Of a DNA stretch of 39,408 nt, positions 15,819-24,319 are shown one piece after another. Each line of letters begins with the position of its first letter. Position 1 is the stretch's first letter. The position numbers were made by a program, and so were the translations under genes. Under the pieces are notes generated by a model. The model searched no databases. It saw nothing but the letters and a program-made list of their open reading frames with translations, and was not told where the DNA came from. This stretch comes from Adonisia turfae CCMR0081 (GTDB lineage: Bacteria > Cyanobacteriota > Cyanobacteriia > Phormidesmidales > Phormidesmidaceae): assembly GCF_011009555.1 (NCBI RefSeq), contig NZ_QXHD01000004.1:7320007-7359414 (forward strand). The letters are read 5' to 3'.

Positions 15819-17279
15819 TCAGGGGAGATTCTTTAGTTGACTAAAGGCCTGGTGAATTTGCTGTTCAGTCACTGTTCCAAATCCGAGAATTAAATGGTCT
15901 CTTTCCTGTTTACACTCAGATGAGTAATAATGATGACCGGAAAAAACGTTTACGCCTAGAGCGCGACATTGTTGAACCACCTTGAGGGCAGATTGTTCCG
16001 GTGGTAATTTAATCCAAAATTGTAAGCCGCCAGTGGGTGGTTGCCATTGCCAGTGAGGAAAATCTCGGTGTAAATATTGAGCAATTAGATCGCGCTTTTT
16101 ACGATGATGTACGCGCATACGACGTAAATGATGATCAATGGTGCCAGACTTGAGTAATTCAGCTAACCAAAGCTGTAGAATTAGACTGGTTCCCCCATCC
16201 ATTTGCCAACGTAAATCCATCAGTTGCTGAATTATTTCCGGGTGAGCGATGATGTATCCGACCCGCAAACCATTAAATAACGTTTTGGAGAATGTCCCTA
16301 AATAGATAACCCGCTCATTGTATTCAGCCGCTTTTAATGCTGGTAATGGATGGCGGTTAAAATAAAATTCACTGTCATAATCATCTTCAATAATTAATGC
16401 ATCTTGTTGACTCGCAAGTTGTAACAGGAGTCCTCTGCGTTCAGGTGATAATGTTACACCGGTAGGAAAATGATGCTCCGGCATCACGTAGTGAAATCGG
16501 GCTAAATGGGCCGCCTCAGTGAGACAAATTCCGTCTGTATCGACAGCACAAGGAATGCCTTGAATTCCTTTTTTTATAAAATTTCGAGAGATCGGCAGAT
16601 ATCCTGGAACACCATAACTGAGGCCACCACCATGGGGGGTAAACAATTCAGCGAGTAGATATGAAGAGTGTAACGACCCATTGGTAATAAGAATCTGATT
16701 GGGAGAGGTCGTTATACCTCGGTTTGATAAAACATGGTGACAAATAGCGTCTAATAGTTCGGGATGACCGTTATTTTTTTCGTACCCTTGTAAATGGATG
16801 GACGCCGTTTGCATCACCGTTTGAAATGCCTTTTGCATGGCTTTCAGGGGTAGTAAATTTGTTTGAGCCAGGCTGGGTGTGAAGCAAATCAAGGATTGCT
16901 GTGGGGAGATGCTCTTGTCGTTAAGGGTAGGTTGCCACTCACCCTCAGGGACAGCTGACCTAGGGGTTTTCCCCACGAGCCATTGGGGTAATCCAGTGGT
17001 TGTTCTGTGTTCCAGGGGAGCTACATGCAGCAACGCGACATCAGCAACGCTGGTACCTTTGCCCACCTGGCTCTCACAATATCCCTGGGCGCATAGCTCT
17101 TCATAGGCCAGAACAACGGTCCGTCGAGCAATGCCGAGTTCTATGGCAAGTTGTCGACTGGGGGGCAATTGAAACCCCCTGGATACATGACCCGCAAGAA
17201 TAGCTCCACGAATTTGCTCCATAATTTGCAGGTAATAGGGATGATGGGAGCGCTGCCGATCAAGCTGGAGGTGTAACAT
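15819..17279 (-). CDS. MocR/PdxR-type regulator (GntR HTH fused to aminotransferase-like domain)
   Basis: A cytoplasmic transcription regulator of 486 residues from ATG 17279 (MLHLQLDRQ); a start at 17360 would add 27 residues. The N-terminal GntR winged helix (about 10-75) has LPPSRQLAIELGIARRTVV. The rest is a fold-type I aminotransferase domain with the PLP-binding Lys in LGTFSKTLFNGLRVGY and the EDDYDSEF motif. Family members sense PLP or amino-compound adducts and activate a divergent target. The divergent neighbour here is the M24 peptidase gene, and the 150-bp gap contains repeated half-sites (see 17282-17340). The target could also include the EamA permease. Confidence 0.9.
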   Translation of the reverse strand: MLHLQLDRQRSHHPYYLQIMEQIRGAILAGHVSRGFQLPPSRQLAIELGIARRTVVLAYEELCAQGYCESQVGKGTSVADVALLHVAPLEHRTTTGLPQWLVGKTPRSAVPEGEWQPTLNDKSISPQQSLICFTPSLAQTNLLPLKAMQKAFQTVMQTASIHLQGYEKNNGHPELLDAICHHVLSNRGITTSPNQILITNGSLHSSYLLAELFTPHGGGLSYGVPGYLPISRNFIKKGIQGIPCAVDTDGICLTEAAHLARFHYVMPEHHFPTGVTLSPERRGLLLQLASQQDALIIEDDYDSEFYFNRHPLPALKAAEYNERVIYLGTFSKTLFNGLRVGYIIAHPEIIQQLMDLRWQMDGGTSLILQLWLAELLKSGTIDHHLRRMRVHHRKKRDLIAQYLHRDFPHWQWQPPTGGLQFWIKLPPEQSALKVVQQCRALGVNVFSGHHYYSSECKQERDHLILGFGTVTEQQIHQAFSQLKNLP

Positions 17280-17281
17280 AA

Positions 17282-17340
17282 TTGGTACACTATTTTTTAT
17301 TTGAATTGGTCCATTACATGAGTCCAATCTTTTTATAGGA
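17282..17340. promoter_or_regulatory. Probable MocR operator and divergent promoter
   Basis: Between the MocR gene and the M24 gene are near-identical half-sites: TTGGTACA (17282-17289), TTGGTCCA (17306-17313) and AGTCCA (17321-17326). The last two start 13 bp apart in direct orientation, and a TATAGG-like -10 follows (17334-17339) for the rightward gene. Direct-repeat operators are usual for MocR proteins. The segment AGTCCAATCTTTT recurs at about 19158 beside the decayed EamA copy. Regulation is inferred. Confidence 0.5.
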
Positions 17341-17430
17341 TGTAATGTGTCATTCAGCAATAGCTTGTAAGCCTATAGGCCTGAAGGACTTAAGGGCTCA
17401 TATAACTACGTTTCAAGGGACCGTCATTTT

Positions 17431-18099
17431 ATGCACACCTTAGAACAACAGGTACTCGAAAGAACCCAAGCTAATTTTTCTGAGGATCTATTTTTTGCAA
17501 GCCGTGACCGTTCGTTTGAGGCAGTCAGACGGATTTCTCGGCAAATTCAGGTTGGTATGCTGGAAGAAGAAGCCAACGAGATCGCGATCGCAACCCTGCA
17601 GGATATGGGTGCTCGCCAAAACTGGCATCAACCCTGTGTACGGTTTGGCCCCAACACCATCAAAACAATTGGGGCAGACTCAGTATCTGGCATTCGCCTG
17701 GGAGAAAATGATATTTACTTCATTGATGTGGGTCCAGTTTGGGGAAACTATGAAGGGGCCGCAGGGGATACCTTTGTCACAGGGGAAAATCTGATACTAC
17801 GGCGCTGTGCTGACGATGTAAAACACATTTTTCAAGCGGTATCAGACAAGTGGAAAATAGATGCCCTGGGGGGGGATAGCCTCTATAAATTTGCACAAGA
17901 TACTGCCCATCAGATGGGTTGGGTGTTAAATATGGATTTAAGTGGTCATCGCCTGGGAGACTTTCCCCATGATGTTTACTATAAAGGCGGTCTCGCGGAT
18001 ATTTCCTTTTGTCCGTCATCTAAGTTGTGGGTACTAGAGATTCAAATTCGTCACCCTCATAGAGCATTTGGTGCATTTTATGAAGATCTTCTCATTTGA
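17431..18099 (+). CDS. M24-family metallopeptidase (aminopeptidase P-like)
   Basis: A 222-residue cytoplasmic 'pita-bread' enzyme containing only the catalytic domain. The five metal ligands appear to be present: Asp in FIDVGP, Asp in AAGDTF, His in SGHRLGDFPH, Glu in VLEIQIRHP and Glu in FYEDLLI. Relatives cleave Xaa-Pro dipeptides or act on creatine-like amidines; the substrate is not readable. ATG 17431 begins MHTLEQQVLER. It is divergent from the MocR regulator and probably its target, and the peptide importer upstream could supply dipeptides for it. Confidence 0.85.
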   Translation: MHTLEQQVLERTQANFSEDLFFASRDRSFEAVRRISRQIQVGMLEEEANEIAIATLQDMGARQNWHQPCVRFGPNTIKTIGADSVSGIRLGENDIYFIDVGPVWGNYEGAAGDTFVTGENLILRRCADDVKHIFQAVSDKWKIDALGGDSLYKFAQDTAHQMGWVLNMDLSGHRLGDFPHDVYYKGGLADISFCPSSKLWVLEIQIRHPHRAFGAFYEDLLI

Positions 18100-18156
18100 T
18101 GCCATCATTTGACACCATTAGTGCCGCCGTCAAATAATATAGCCACCACAAGGCCT

Positions 18157-18876
18157 ATGAGCTTAGTAGAGACGCCCTACCTAACGTCAATACAGGTAGG
18201 TTTGGTTAAAAAGTTAGGGGTTAAAAATGCATCTGACCCCATGGATCGACCCTGGTCAACTGGCTTCTTTAAAGAGCCGGTTGAGGCGTCTATTTGGTTG
18301 GGTAAAACCAATTTAGAGGGAGACAGACAGGCTGACTTACGTCACCATGGTGGGCCTGAAAAAGCCGTTTTGGCCTATGCGGCTGAGCATTATCCTGATT
18401 GGCGACAACAGCTGATGAATCCAGCATTGCCCTATGGGGCATTCGGAGAGAATTTTACAGTGGTTGGCCAAACGGAATCATCGGTTTGTATTGGTGATAC
18501 CTATGGGGTAGGAGACGCTATTGTGCAGGTCTCTCAACCTCGTCAACCCTGTTGGAAACTGTCACGGCGATGGCGCATTAAAGATCTTGCCCTGCAGGTG
18601 CAACGCACAGGTAAAACGGGTTGGTATTTTCGAGTGTTACAAGAGGGGTATGTTACTCCTAAGCAGCCGCTTGTTTTAATCAATCGTCCCTATCCTCAAT
18701 GGACGGTGATGCGGGCGAATGAAACGATGCATCATCGTACTACTAGCCGTGACCAGGTGGCTGAACTGGCTGAACTGCCACTGCTGGCTGCAAACTGGCA
18801 GCGGACTCTGACCAATCGTGCTAGTCGAGGTATTAGGGTGGATACAAAACCTCGGTTGATCGGTGAAAATGAATAG
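18157..18876 (+). CDS. MOSC-domain protein (YiiM-like)
   Basis: About 239 residues from the ATG at 18157 (MSLVETPYL); an alternative TTG start at 18109 has less support. MOSC features are LRHHGGPEKAVLAYAAEHY, the FGENFTV strand, CIGDTYGVGDAIVQVSQPR and the conserved Cys in QPCWKLSRRW. A YiiM-type C-terminal helical extension follows. MOSC proteins handle sulfur carried on molybdenum cofactor or detoxify N-hydroxylated compounds with a reductase partner. It follows the M24 gene by about 57 bp in the same direction and is likely in its operon. No partner reductase is adjacent. Confidence 0.85.
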   Translation: MSLVETPYLTSIQVGLVKKLGVKNASDPMDRPWSTGFFKEPVEASIWLGKTNLEGDRQADLRHHGGPEKAVLAYAAEHYPDWRQQLMNPALPYGAFGENFTVVGQTESSVCIGDTYGVGDAIVQVSQPRQPCWKLSRRWRIKDLALQVQRTGKTGWYFRVLQEGYVTPKQPLVLINRPYPQWTVMRANETMHHRTTSRDQVAELAELPLLAANWQRTLTNRASRGIRVDTKPRLIGENE

Positions 18877-19069
18877 TGGATTAGTGGTCTGTTGCGCTTA
18901 ACTAATCACCCCATCACTCATCCCCCCATCTATAGCCCCAAACTGAGTCTTTATTTTTGTGCAGTCCCCTAAGCTAGTGTTTCTCCTATAGAGAGGGATG
19001 AAATGGGGAAACTTTAAAAAACTAATGCAGTAGCATGCCGGTGAGGGGTATCTGCCTCTTTTGAGAAGA

Positions 19070-19495
19070 ACTATATTTGAGATTACAACTTTGTTTATCT
19101 ATCCGGTCATTATATTTCTGTTGAAAGACTCTGGTATTGGGCATGATTAAGTAGGTCAGTCCAATCTTTTATAAAATACAAGCAAGCTGTTTAACTTTTG
19201 TGAGGTTGCCCCCAACCTCCAATTCTGTAGGGTTTGACTTTGGTCTCCCCGACTCGCCCCCTCGACTTGAGCTCGGGCCGAAAGCTGAGTGCTCGCCGAA
19301 CGTCCAGAATTGGAGGACGGAAGGGGGCCTCGATATCTAATAGCTAATTGGAACTACCTACTTAGTAAAGCATTGATAGTGTTATGTACTTGGTGGATAT
19401 CGCAGAGAAAATTACAGCAACAACAGATTTTTGAGATTGGTTTAGTGACAGTTGGGGCGTCTATGCTGAGTGTAAAGTCTTGTCATGCTGATTAG
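19070..19495 (+). pseudogene. Decayed second copy of the EamA permease gene
   Basis: The 3' part (about 19360-19495) reads WWISQRKLQQQQIFEIGLV and SMLSVKSCHAD to the stop. It matches almost residue for residue the C-terminus of the intact permease at 14570-15553 (WWILQEALQQQQIVGIGLV, SMLSLKSRYAD). Further upstream, TTTATCTATCC-GTCAT (about 19095) and CTCTGGTATTGG (about 19130) match internal segments of the same gene, with large deletions between them. The inverted repeat at 19208-19328 lies inside. It is a relic of duplication or replacement. Confidence 0.75.
19208..19328. repeat. Fold-back inverted repeat
   Basis: The left arm (19208-19227) is GCCCCC-AA-CCTCCAATTCTG. The right arm (19305-19328) is the reverse complement of CCTCCAATTCTG exactly, followed by ACGGAA and GGGGGC. 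The twelve-base perfect core plus the six-base outer match enclose about 77 bp of GC-rich sequence. It looks like a short non-autonomous inserted element or a strong structured RNA, and it lies inside the decayed EamA copy. Confidence 0.6.
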
Positions 19496-19741
19496 CGTTT
19501 GAGCTGTCTAACTACAAATAACTTATTGTGCCAATTCCTTTTGAGCAGAACTCTGGCTACAGCACCATATTAGCCAGTTAGCTACATCCCAGCTATTTCT
19601 AGTCCCACCCTTAAAGGCAGCAAAGTGCATATGCTTTATACTGACTCAGTACATCACTTAGCAGCTAGAATCATACTTGCAAAGTAATAGTCTGAAACTT
19701 TCAGGCATAGCGATTACCCTCTGCCAACCTTGGAGAGTCAA

Positions 19742-20842
19742 ATGCATAGAGCAGTAAACTCACAGCAGCCTACGGATATTACTGATGAATACAAGGAAGC
19801 CGCAGAGGCAGAAATACGTGAGAAGCGAAGGCCTGTAGACTACGACACCAAGGAATATCCTGTTGAGATTTTAGTACAAAAATATCTTGATGGGCACGAA
19901 GATGATACTAATGAATTGTTTATCCCAGACTACCAAAGAGAGATGGCTTGGGATGATAAACGACAGTCAAAATTTATTGAGTCGGTACTTTTAGGTTTAC
20001 CTATCCCATATATTTTCGTTGCAGATATTCCAGATGAAGAAGATGAAGGAAATGAAGGTCGTTTAGAAATTATAGATGGCACTCAGCGAATAAGGACTTT
20101 AGCTAGGTTTTTAAAAAACGATTTAAAACTAGACAATCTCGAAAAACTCAAAAAATTGAATAACTTCAGATTTAGCGATTTACCTCTTCCCCGTCAAAGA
20201 CGCTTTAAAAGAACTACTCTTCGAATGATTCAGTTAACAGAAAAAGCAGATGAAGCTATCCGAAGAGATATGTTTGAGCGAATAAATACGGGCAGTGTCG
20301 CCTTAAATGAGATGGAGAAGCGTATAGGAATACAGCGTGGTCCATTCTTAGAGTTTATTGAGGAATTATCAGGGAATCCTAGATTTCGTAAGTTGTGTCC
20401 ATTTTCACAGGCTTTAGTTGATAGACGTGAGCCACAAGAATTTGTGTTGAGATTTTTTGCTTACTTAAATAACTACAAAAAATTTAAGCGCCATGTAAAT
20501 AAATTTCTTAATGAATATTTAGAAAGTAATAATAATGATAAATTTCCAAAATCAAGTATGAAAACAGAATTTGAAGCCATGCTGATTTTTGTAGAAAAGT
20601 ACTTCCCAAATGGATTTAGTAAAGGTAAGAAACATAAGACTACTCCTCGTATTAGATTTGAAGCTATTGCTGTAGGTACTGCACTTGCTTTAAGAGAGAA
20701 CCCTCATTTAGAGCCAGCCTCAATGGATTGGTTCGACTCACCAAAGTTTAGGGAATACACAACCTCCGATGCAAGTAATTCTAGACCTAAGGTAGAACGT
20801 CGTATTGAATACGTTCGTGACCACCTCCTTGGAAATCTATGA
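19742..20842 (+). CDS. DUF262-domain protein (GmrS-like half, ParB/Srx fold)
   Basis: 366 residues from ATG 19742, which has GGAGAG four bases upstream. DUF262 hallmarks are IPDYQREMAWDDKRQSKFIE (about 61-80), VLLGLPIPYIFVADI, the nucleotide-site motif IDGTQRIRTL (about 111-120; family consensus DGQQR, here Thr for the first Gln) and FERINTGSVALNEMEKR. In GmrSD-type IV restriction enzymes this fold hydrolyses nucleotide and drives a DUF1524 HNH nuclease. Here no DUF1524/HNH domain follows; the partner is the HEPN gene, overlapping by 4 bp. Base composition is AT-rich relative to the neighbours, suggesting transfer. A defence or abortive-infection role is inferred. Confidence 0.88.
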   Translation: MHRAVNSQQPTDITDEYKEAAEAEIREKRRPVDYDTKEYPVEILVQKYLDGHEDDTNELFIPDYQREMAWDDKRQSKFIESVLLGLPIPYIFVADIPDEEDEGNEGRLEIIDGTQRIRTLARFLKNDLKLDNLEKLKKLNNFRFSDLPLPRQRRFKRTTLRMIQLTEKADEAIRRDMFERINTGSVALNEMEKRIGIQRGPFLEFIEELSGNPRFRKLCPFSQALVDRREPQEFVLRFFAYLNNYKKFKRHVNKFLNEYLESNNNDKFPKSSMKTEFEAMLIFVEKYFPNGFSKGKKHKTTPRIRFEAIAVGTALALRENPHLEPASMDWFDSPKFREYTTSDASNSRPKVERRIEYVRDHLLGNL

Positions 20843-21537
20843 CTAGTCTAGTATTTCAAGACTTCAACGAACGCTCTAAGGAAGTAAGTAAATATTTCAT
20901 TTTTCTCAAGAGCTTAGAGCAAGCTACAACCAAACTCAGTATGAATGATAAGGATGATAATCCCAAAATTAGGGAAGTTGATAGTGAGTTACTGAAAACC
21001 TTGAAAGCTAGTGCTTTTCTACTTCTATACAACTTGATAGAAGCAACCATGAGAAATGCAATAGAGGCAATCTTTGATGAGCTGAGTGCTAGAGGCATCT
21101 CCTATGATCAAATCAGACCTGAACTTAAGAAAATTGTTCTTAAAAATCTAAAGAAACGTAATCCTGACAGAATGTTTTCCAGCATAAATATAATAGCTGT
21201 TGATATTATTGCTGCTGGCTTTGATAAAAGTGATCTCTTCTCAGGTAATCTTGATGCCTCGAAAATAAGAAAGACTGCAAGTGAATATGGATTTTCACAT
21301 CAGACTGATTATTCAAGAACTGGAAATGGCAGTGATTTGCTGACTGTAAAAACGAATAGAAATGACCTCGCTCACGGATTCAAATCGTTTACAGAAGTAG
21401 GAAGAGATAAAACAGCAGATGAACTTTTGGATATCAAGAATAAAGCTATTAGATATTTAAAGCAAATACTAGTCAATATTGAGCAGTATCTTTCTAGTCA
21501 AGAATATTTAGATATATCAGGCTCTGGGGGGATTTAA
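20839..21537 (+). CDS. HEPN-family ribonuclease-like protein (MAE_28990 type)
   Basis: A 232-residue, all-helical protein. A helix bundle at about 50-80 (FLLLYNLIEATMRNAIEAIF) is typical of HEPN domains. The catalytic RX4H motif is RNDLAHG with Arg174 and His179, followed by a long terminal helix (DIKNKAIRYLKQILVNIEQY). HEPN proteins act as metal-independent RNases in abortive infection and toxin systems. The arrangement beside a DUF262 protein resembles the MAE_28990/MAE_18760 family context. ATG 20839 overlaps the DUF262 stop (ATGA), so the two are made together. The gene ends 9 bp from the convergent methyltransferase stop. Confidence 0.83.
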   Translation: MTSLVFQDFNERSKEVSKYFIFLKSLEQATTKLSMNDKDDNPKIREVDSELLKTLKASAFLLLYNLIEATMRNAIEAIFDELSARGISYDQIRPELKKIVLKNLKKRNPDRMFSSINIIAVDIIAAGFDKSDLFSGNLDASKIRKTASEYGFSHQTDYSRTGNGSDLLTVKTNRNDLAHGFKSFTEVGRDKTADELLDIKNKAIRYLKQILVNIEQYLSSQEYLDISGSGGI

Positions 21538-21546
21538 AGATATGTA

Positions 21547-22581
21547 TTAAGCATTAACATGCATTAGTATGCTTTGTGCAATAGCTTCGCCTAGTTTAAC
21601 AGGTACAGCGTTACCAATCATTTTCCCTACACGTTCAAATATGATAGGTTCATCAGGCTCTACAAACTCATAATTAGCCGGGAATGTCTGTAGTAAAGCT
21701 GCCTCTCTAAGAGATATAGCCCGATCTTGTTCCGGATGTCCAAATCGACCATTACCAAACCCGAAACACTGTGTCGTAATTGTCGGACTAGGCTGATCCC
21801 ATTCCATACGACCATATACTCCTGGATAGGTCCTGCCACTACTTTTGGTATGACACTTTGCTACTAGATCTTCACTCCAATCCCGCCAAGTACCACCAGG
21901 TTTTGAAGCGCGGATACGTCGTAGATTGAGCTCGGATAAATTGCTACTACGATGTAGTCGATCTATTTGAGATGATTGCCCTGCAACAAGAGGCTCAAGA
22001 TGTGCAATAGTTTTGCCAACTGTTTCATATGTCTCTGGACTATGGGTGGGCTCCATCAGGTTAATTTCTCCAAGCTTTGATGCTAGCAACACTAATCTTT
22101 TTCGAGTTTGTGGCACACCATAGTCTTGACAACTCACTTCATAAATAGTGCAAAAGTAGTTTGATTCTTGAAGATGTTCAACAAACTCTTTGAACACTGA
22201 ATGATGTTTTAGCTGGAGTACATTTTCCATTGAGACTATTTCTGGTTCACATTCTCGAATGAGGCGACTAAAGTCTCGCAACAGTTTCCATTTTGTACCT
22301 TTGTTGGTGTAGCGTCTCGAATAAGTTGAAAAAGGTTGGCATGGTGCACATCCAGCTAAAACTCTAATGCTGCTGTTATACAAAGACTCTGTTAGGTCTT
22401 TACCGCTAACCTGCTCTACATCTTTAAGAACAAATCGAGCCCTTGTATTTCGCTCATAAGGAAATTGGCATATGGGATCGATATCATAGCCAACCTCTAC
22501 TGGAAGACCTGCCTGTTCAAATCCATAAGTCAAACCTCCAGCACCGCAGAATAAGTCAACTGTAGATATGCTATCAACCAT
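21547..22581 (-). CDS. DNA (cytosine-5) methyltransferase
   Basis: 344 residues with all core motifs: I (DLFCGAGGLTYGFEQAG, SAM binding), IV (GCAPCQPFSTYSRR, catalytic Cys81), VI (VSMENVL), VIII (VPQTRKRLVLLAS) and X (GKMIGNAVPVKLGEAI). The target-recognition region (about 190-265) is short and includes GGTWRDWSEDLVAKCH and VYGRMEWDQPSPTITT; the target sequence cannot be read. No conventional restriction endonuclease lies beside it. The convergent DUF262-HEPN pair is the only candidate effector, so this may be the self-marking part of a restriction-like system. An orphan methylase is the alternative. Confidence 0.93.
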   Translation of the reverse strand: MVDSISTVDLFCGAGGLTYGFEQAGLPVEVGYDIDPICQFPYERNTRARFVLKDVEQVSGKDLTESLYNSSIRVLAGCAPCQPFSTYSRRYTNKGTKWKLLRDFSRLIRECEPEIVSMENVLQLKHHSVFKEFVEHLQESNYFCTIYEVSCQDYGVPQTRKRLVLLASKLGEINLMEPTHSPETYETVGKTIAHLEPLVAGQSSQIDRLHRSSNLSELNLRRIRASKPGGTWRDWSEDLVAKCHTKSSGRTYPGVYGRMEWDQPSPTITTQCFGFGNGRFGHPEQDRAISLREAALLQTFPANYEFVEPDEPIIFERVGKMIGNAVPVKLGEAIAQSILMHVNA

Positions 22582-22829
22582 TCACACTTCAACCAATAAT
22601 TTGCTTAAGCAAGCTAAGCATAGTAGCACACTTGTTGCTGGTCTACAAAAAACTGATAAATTCCTACATATTAGCTAGCTATAGCTCAGGCTTCAGTCTG
22701 TCCTCCAGCGATAAGCATTTAAATCCTGAATATCTGAGTTCTAATCTTTCACATACGAGAATTTAGTCTCAAATACTCCTTGAGTAGGACTAGCATCAAA
22801 TTCAGCATAAACACATGCTCAAATAAGAC

Positions 22830-23213
22830 TCAGTTAGCGTCCTGATAAGCCCGCCAGCCACCGAATTCTGTAATTTCCTTTTTCCCTGCCACCGTCAACG
22901 GTTCTCCAATCACGCCTAACACCTCTTCGCCATCGTGGAGCTTCACCTTCCCAATGGCCAGCCCCGGCGGTTCCTGGGAAAGGATAACACCCAAACCTGC
23001 CAGGGGCACCTGCCATACTTCAACAGCTACAGCAACGCCCCCTGAGCTGACCTTGATCATGGCTGGATATTTGTCATCTATGGACCAGATGCGATAAGCG
23101 GGTTCTGTTTGAGCGTCGCGTTCAAAGGTGGCGTTGACGTTGAGAAGGTTGGGGTTAAGTTCAAGTCCCCGCATCAGAGTGCCATTGACAGCAAGCTTGA
23201 TGGTTTCGGTCAT
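22830..23213 (-). CDS. Stand-alone allophanate-hydrolase C-terminal domain protein
   Basis: About 127 residues from ATG 23213 (MTETIKLAVNG). A longer start at 23321 adds an unlikely segment. Motifs match the C-terminal domain of allophanate hydrolase AtzF: LAVNGTLMRGLELNPNLL, YRIWSIDDKYPAMIKV, VAVEVWQVPLAGLG, PPGLAIGKVKLHDG and GGWRAYQDAN. The fold resembles gamma-glutamyl cyclotransferase. The amidase domain that makes ammonia from allophanate is absent, so the activity is uncertain; a small nitrogen-compound chemistry role is possible. It lies near the nitrilase cluster but is separated from it. Confidence 0.8.
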   Translation of the reverse strand: MTETIKLAVNGTLMRGLELNPNLLNVNATFERDAQTEPAYRIWSIDDKYPAMIKVSSGGVAVAVEVWQVPLAGLGVILSQEPPGLAIGKVKLHDGEEVLGVIGEPLTVAGKKEITEFGGWRAYQDAN

Positions 23214-23465
23214 AGGTTTCAGAGAGAAGCAATTATTTAGGCGATAAATGTCTAAGGAGCAAGCCATCAATAAATTCCAAACGTAACTGTGGAAGAGACG
23301 TTCCATAGAACGTCTGTACATCCAACTAATTTGGCAGTTAATTGATTTTATTTCCTAAAGTGTAAAAATTCTCCCATCGCTAGCTCTCCATTAGAGAAAA
23401 ATATGTAGAGGCTTGGCGGAACAGGGATTTGCACCAAAGGGTACGTGATTATTACCTATCAAATT

Positions 23466-24050
23466 CTACAGTGCATTTTTTAATGCCTGCCGTGCGATAT
23501 TAAAGCCTCGCTTGAGCCGGGCCTGATTTCGATGTAACTTGCTCATCAACATTGCCCCTTCAATGGCCGTGATGATTTGTTCAGCCAGGTGCTCTGGATT
23601 AATATCATCCCTGAGTTGAGGTTTAGCCTGACGCAACGTTTGGGCTATGGCCCCTTCCCATTTGCTAAATACCTGCATTAGATGGTCGCGAAATGAGGGA
23701 TCCTGCTCCACCAGGTCAACAATCAAATTACCGAGTAAACAGCCACCGCATTTGGGCGCTTTCATTTGCTTTTCTTCTAGTCGATCTAAAATCCAGAAGA
23801 CTTGCTTGATCGGATCCTCACTATGGGAGATAGCAGGTTCTAATACATCGGCCTGGAGCTGAGACCATTCAAAGTCAATCAGGGCATGACCCAGCTCATG
23901 TTTTGACTGAAAATAGTTATAGAAACTACCCGATGATGCGCCGCTAACTTCAAACAGTTTACTTAACCCTGTCGCTGTCAGTCCCTGACGATGAACTGTG
24001 CTGACAATTGATTTCAAAATGTCCTCACGGGTCCGTTTCAGGTTAGCCAT
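23466..24050 (-). CDS. TetR/AcrR-family regulator
   Basis: 194 residues. The N-terminal TetR helix-turn-helix (about 6-52) has LTATGLSKLFEVSGASSGSFYNYF. The C-terminal ligand domain includes KCGGCLLGNLIVDLVEQDPSF, typical of the LmrA/YxaF-like subgroup, whose paired Cys may matter for sensing. No transporter or oxidoreductase gene lies next to it in a tight divergent arrangement. The 250 bp upstream lead only to a gene relic, so the target is unknown. Confidence 0.9.
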   Translation of the reverse strand: MANLKRTREDILKSIVSTVHRQGLTATGLSKLFEVSGASSGSFYNYFQSKHELGHALIDFEWSQLQADVLEPAISHSEDPIKQVFWILDRLEEKQMKAPKCGGCLLGNLIVDLVEQDPSFRDHLMQVFSKWEGAIAQTLRQAKPQLRDDINPEHLAEQIITAIEGAMLMSKLHRNQARLKRGFNIARQALKNAL

Positions 24051-24319
24051 TGTAGCTTTGGAAGATGAGCTTCAGGGTGACAAGCCTACTTAGTATATCT
24101 TTTAGCCTTATGATTTTTGGGCAATTGGACACTGTTTGCAACTAGCAAAATTATGGTCATATAGTTTAGCTACATGACTTGGGTGGATGAATGTGTATAA
24201 AACCTAAGGGTGGTTAACCATTTACTTGTCTACATCCAAGCCCAGGAAATTGTGGCATTAGTTTCTGGCGGCCTATTTATCGGTTATTTAAGCCTGACGA
24301 ACCGCTTGTAAGCGAGGAT

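Larger units (their letters stand above)
18877..19741. other. Long gene-free stretch with relics
   Basis: No intact gene is seen. The stretch contains pieces of a decayed EamA permease gene (19070-19495) and a long inverted repeat (19208-19328). A second copy of the AGTCCAATCTTTT promoter block lies at about 19158. A GGAGAG ribosome site at 19732-19737 precedes the DUF262 gene. Confidence 0.6.

Noticed and set aside
19742..20842. Complete GmrSD type IV enzyme
   Set aside because: The protein ends after the DUF262 region; no DUF1524 domain or HNH motif follows, so only the GmrS-like half is present.
23400..23460. tRNA-like sequence near GGCGGAACAGGGATTTGCACC
   Set aside because: It resembles the 3' part of a tRNA gene on casual reading, but no matching acceptor stem, anticodon loop or CCA arrangement could be assembled.
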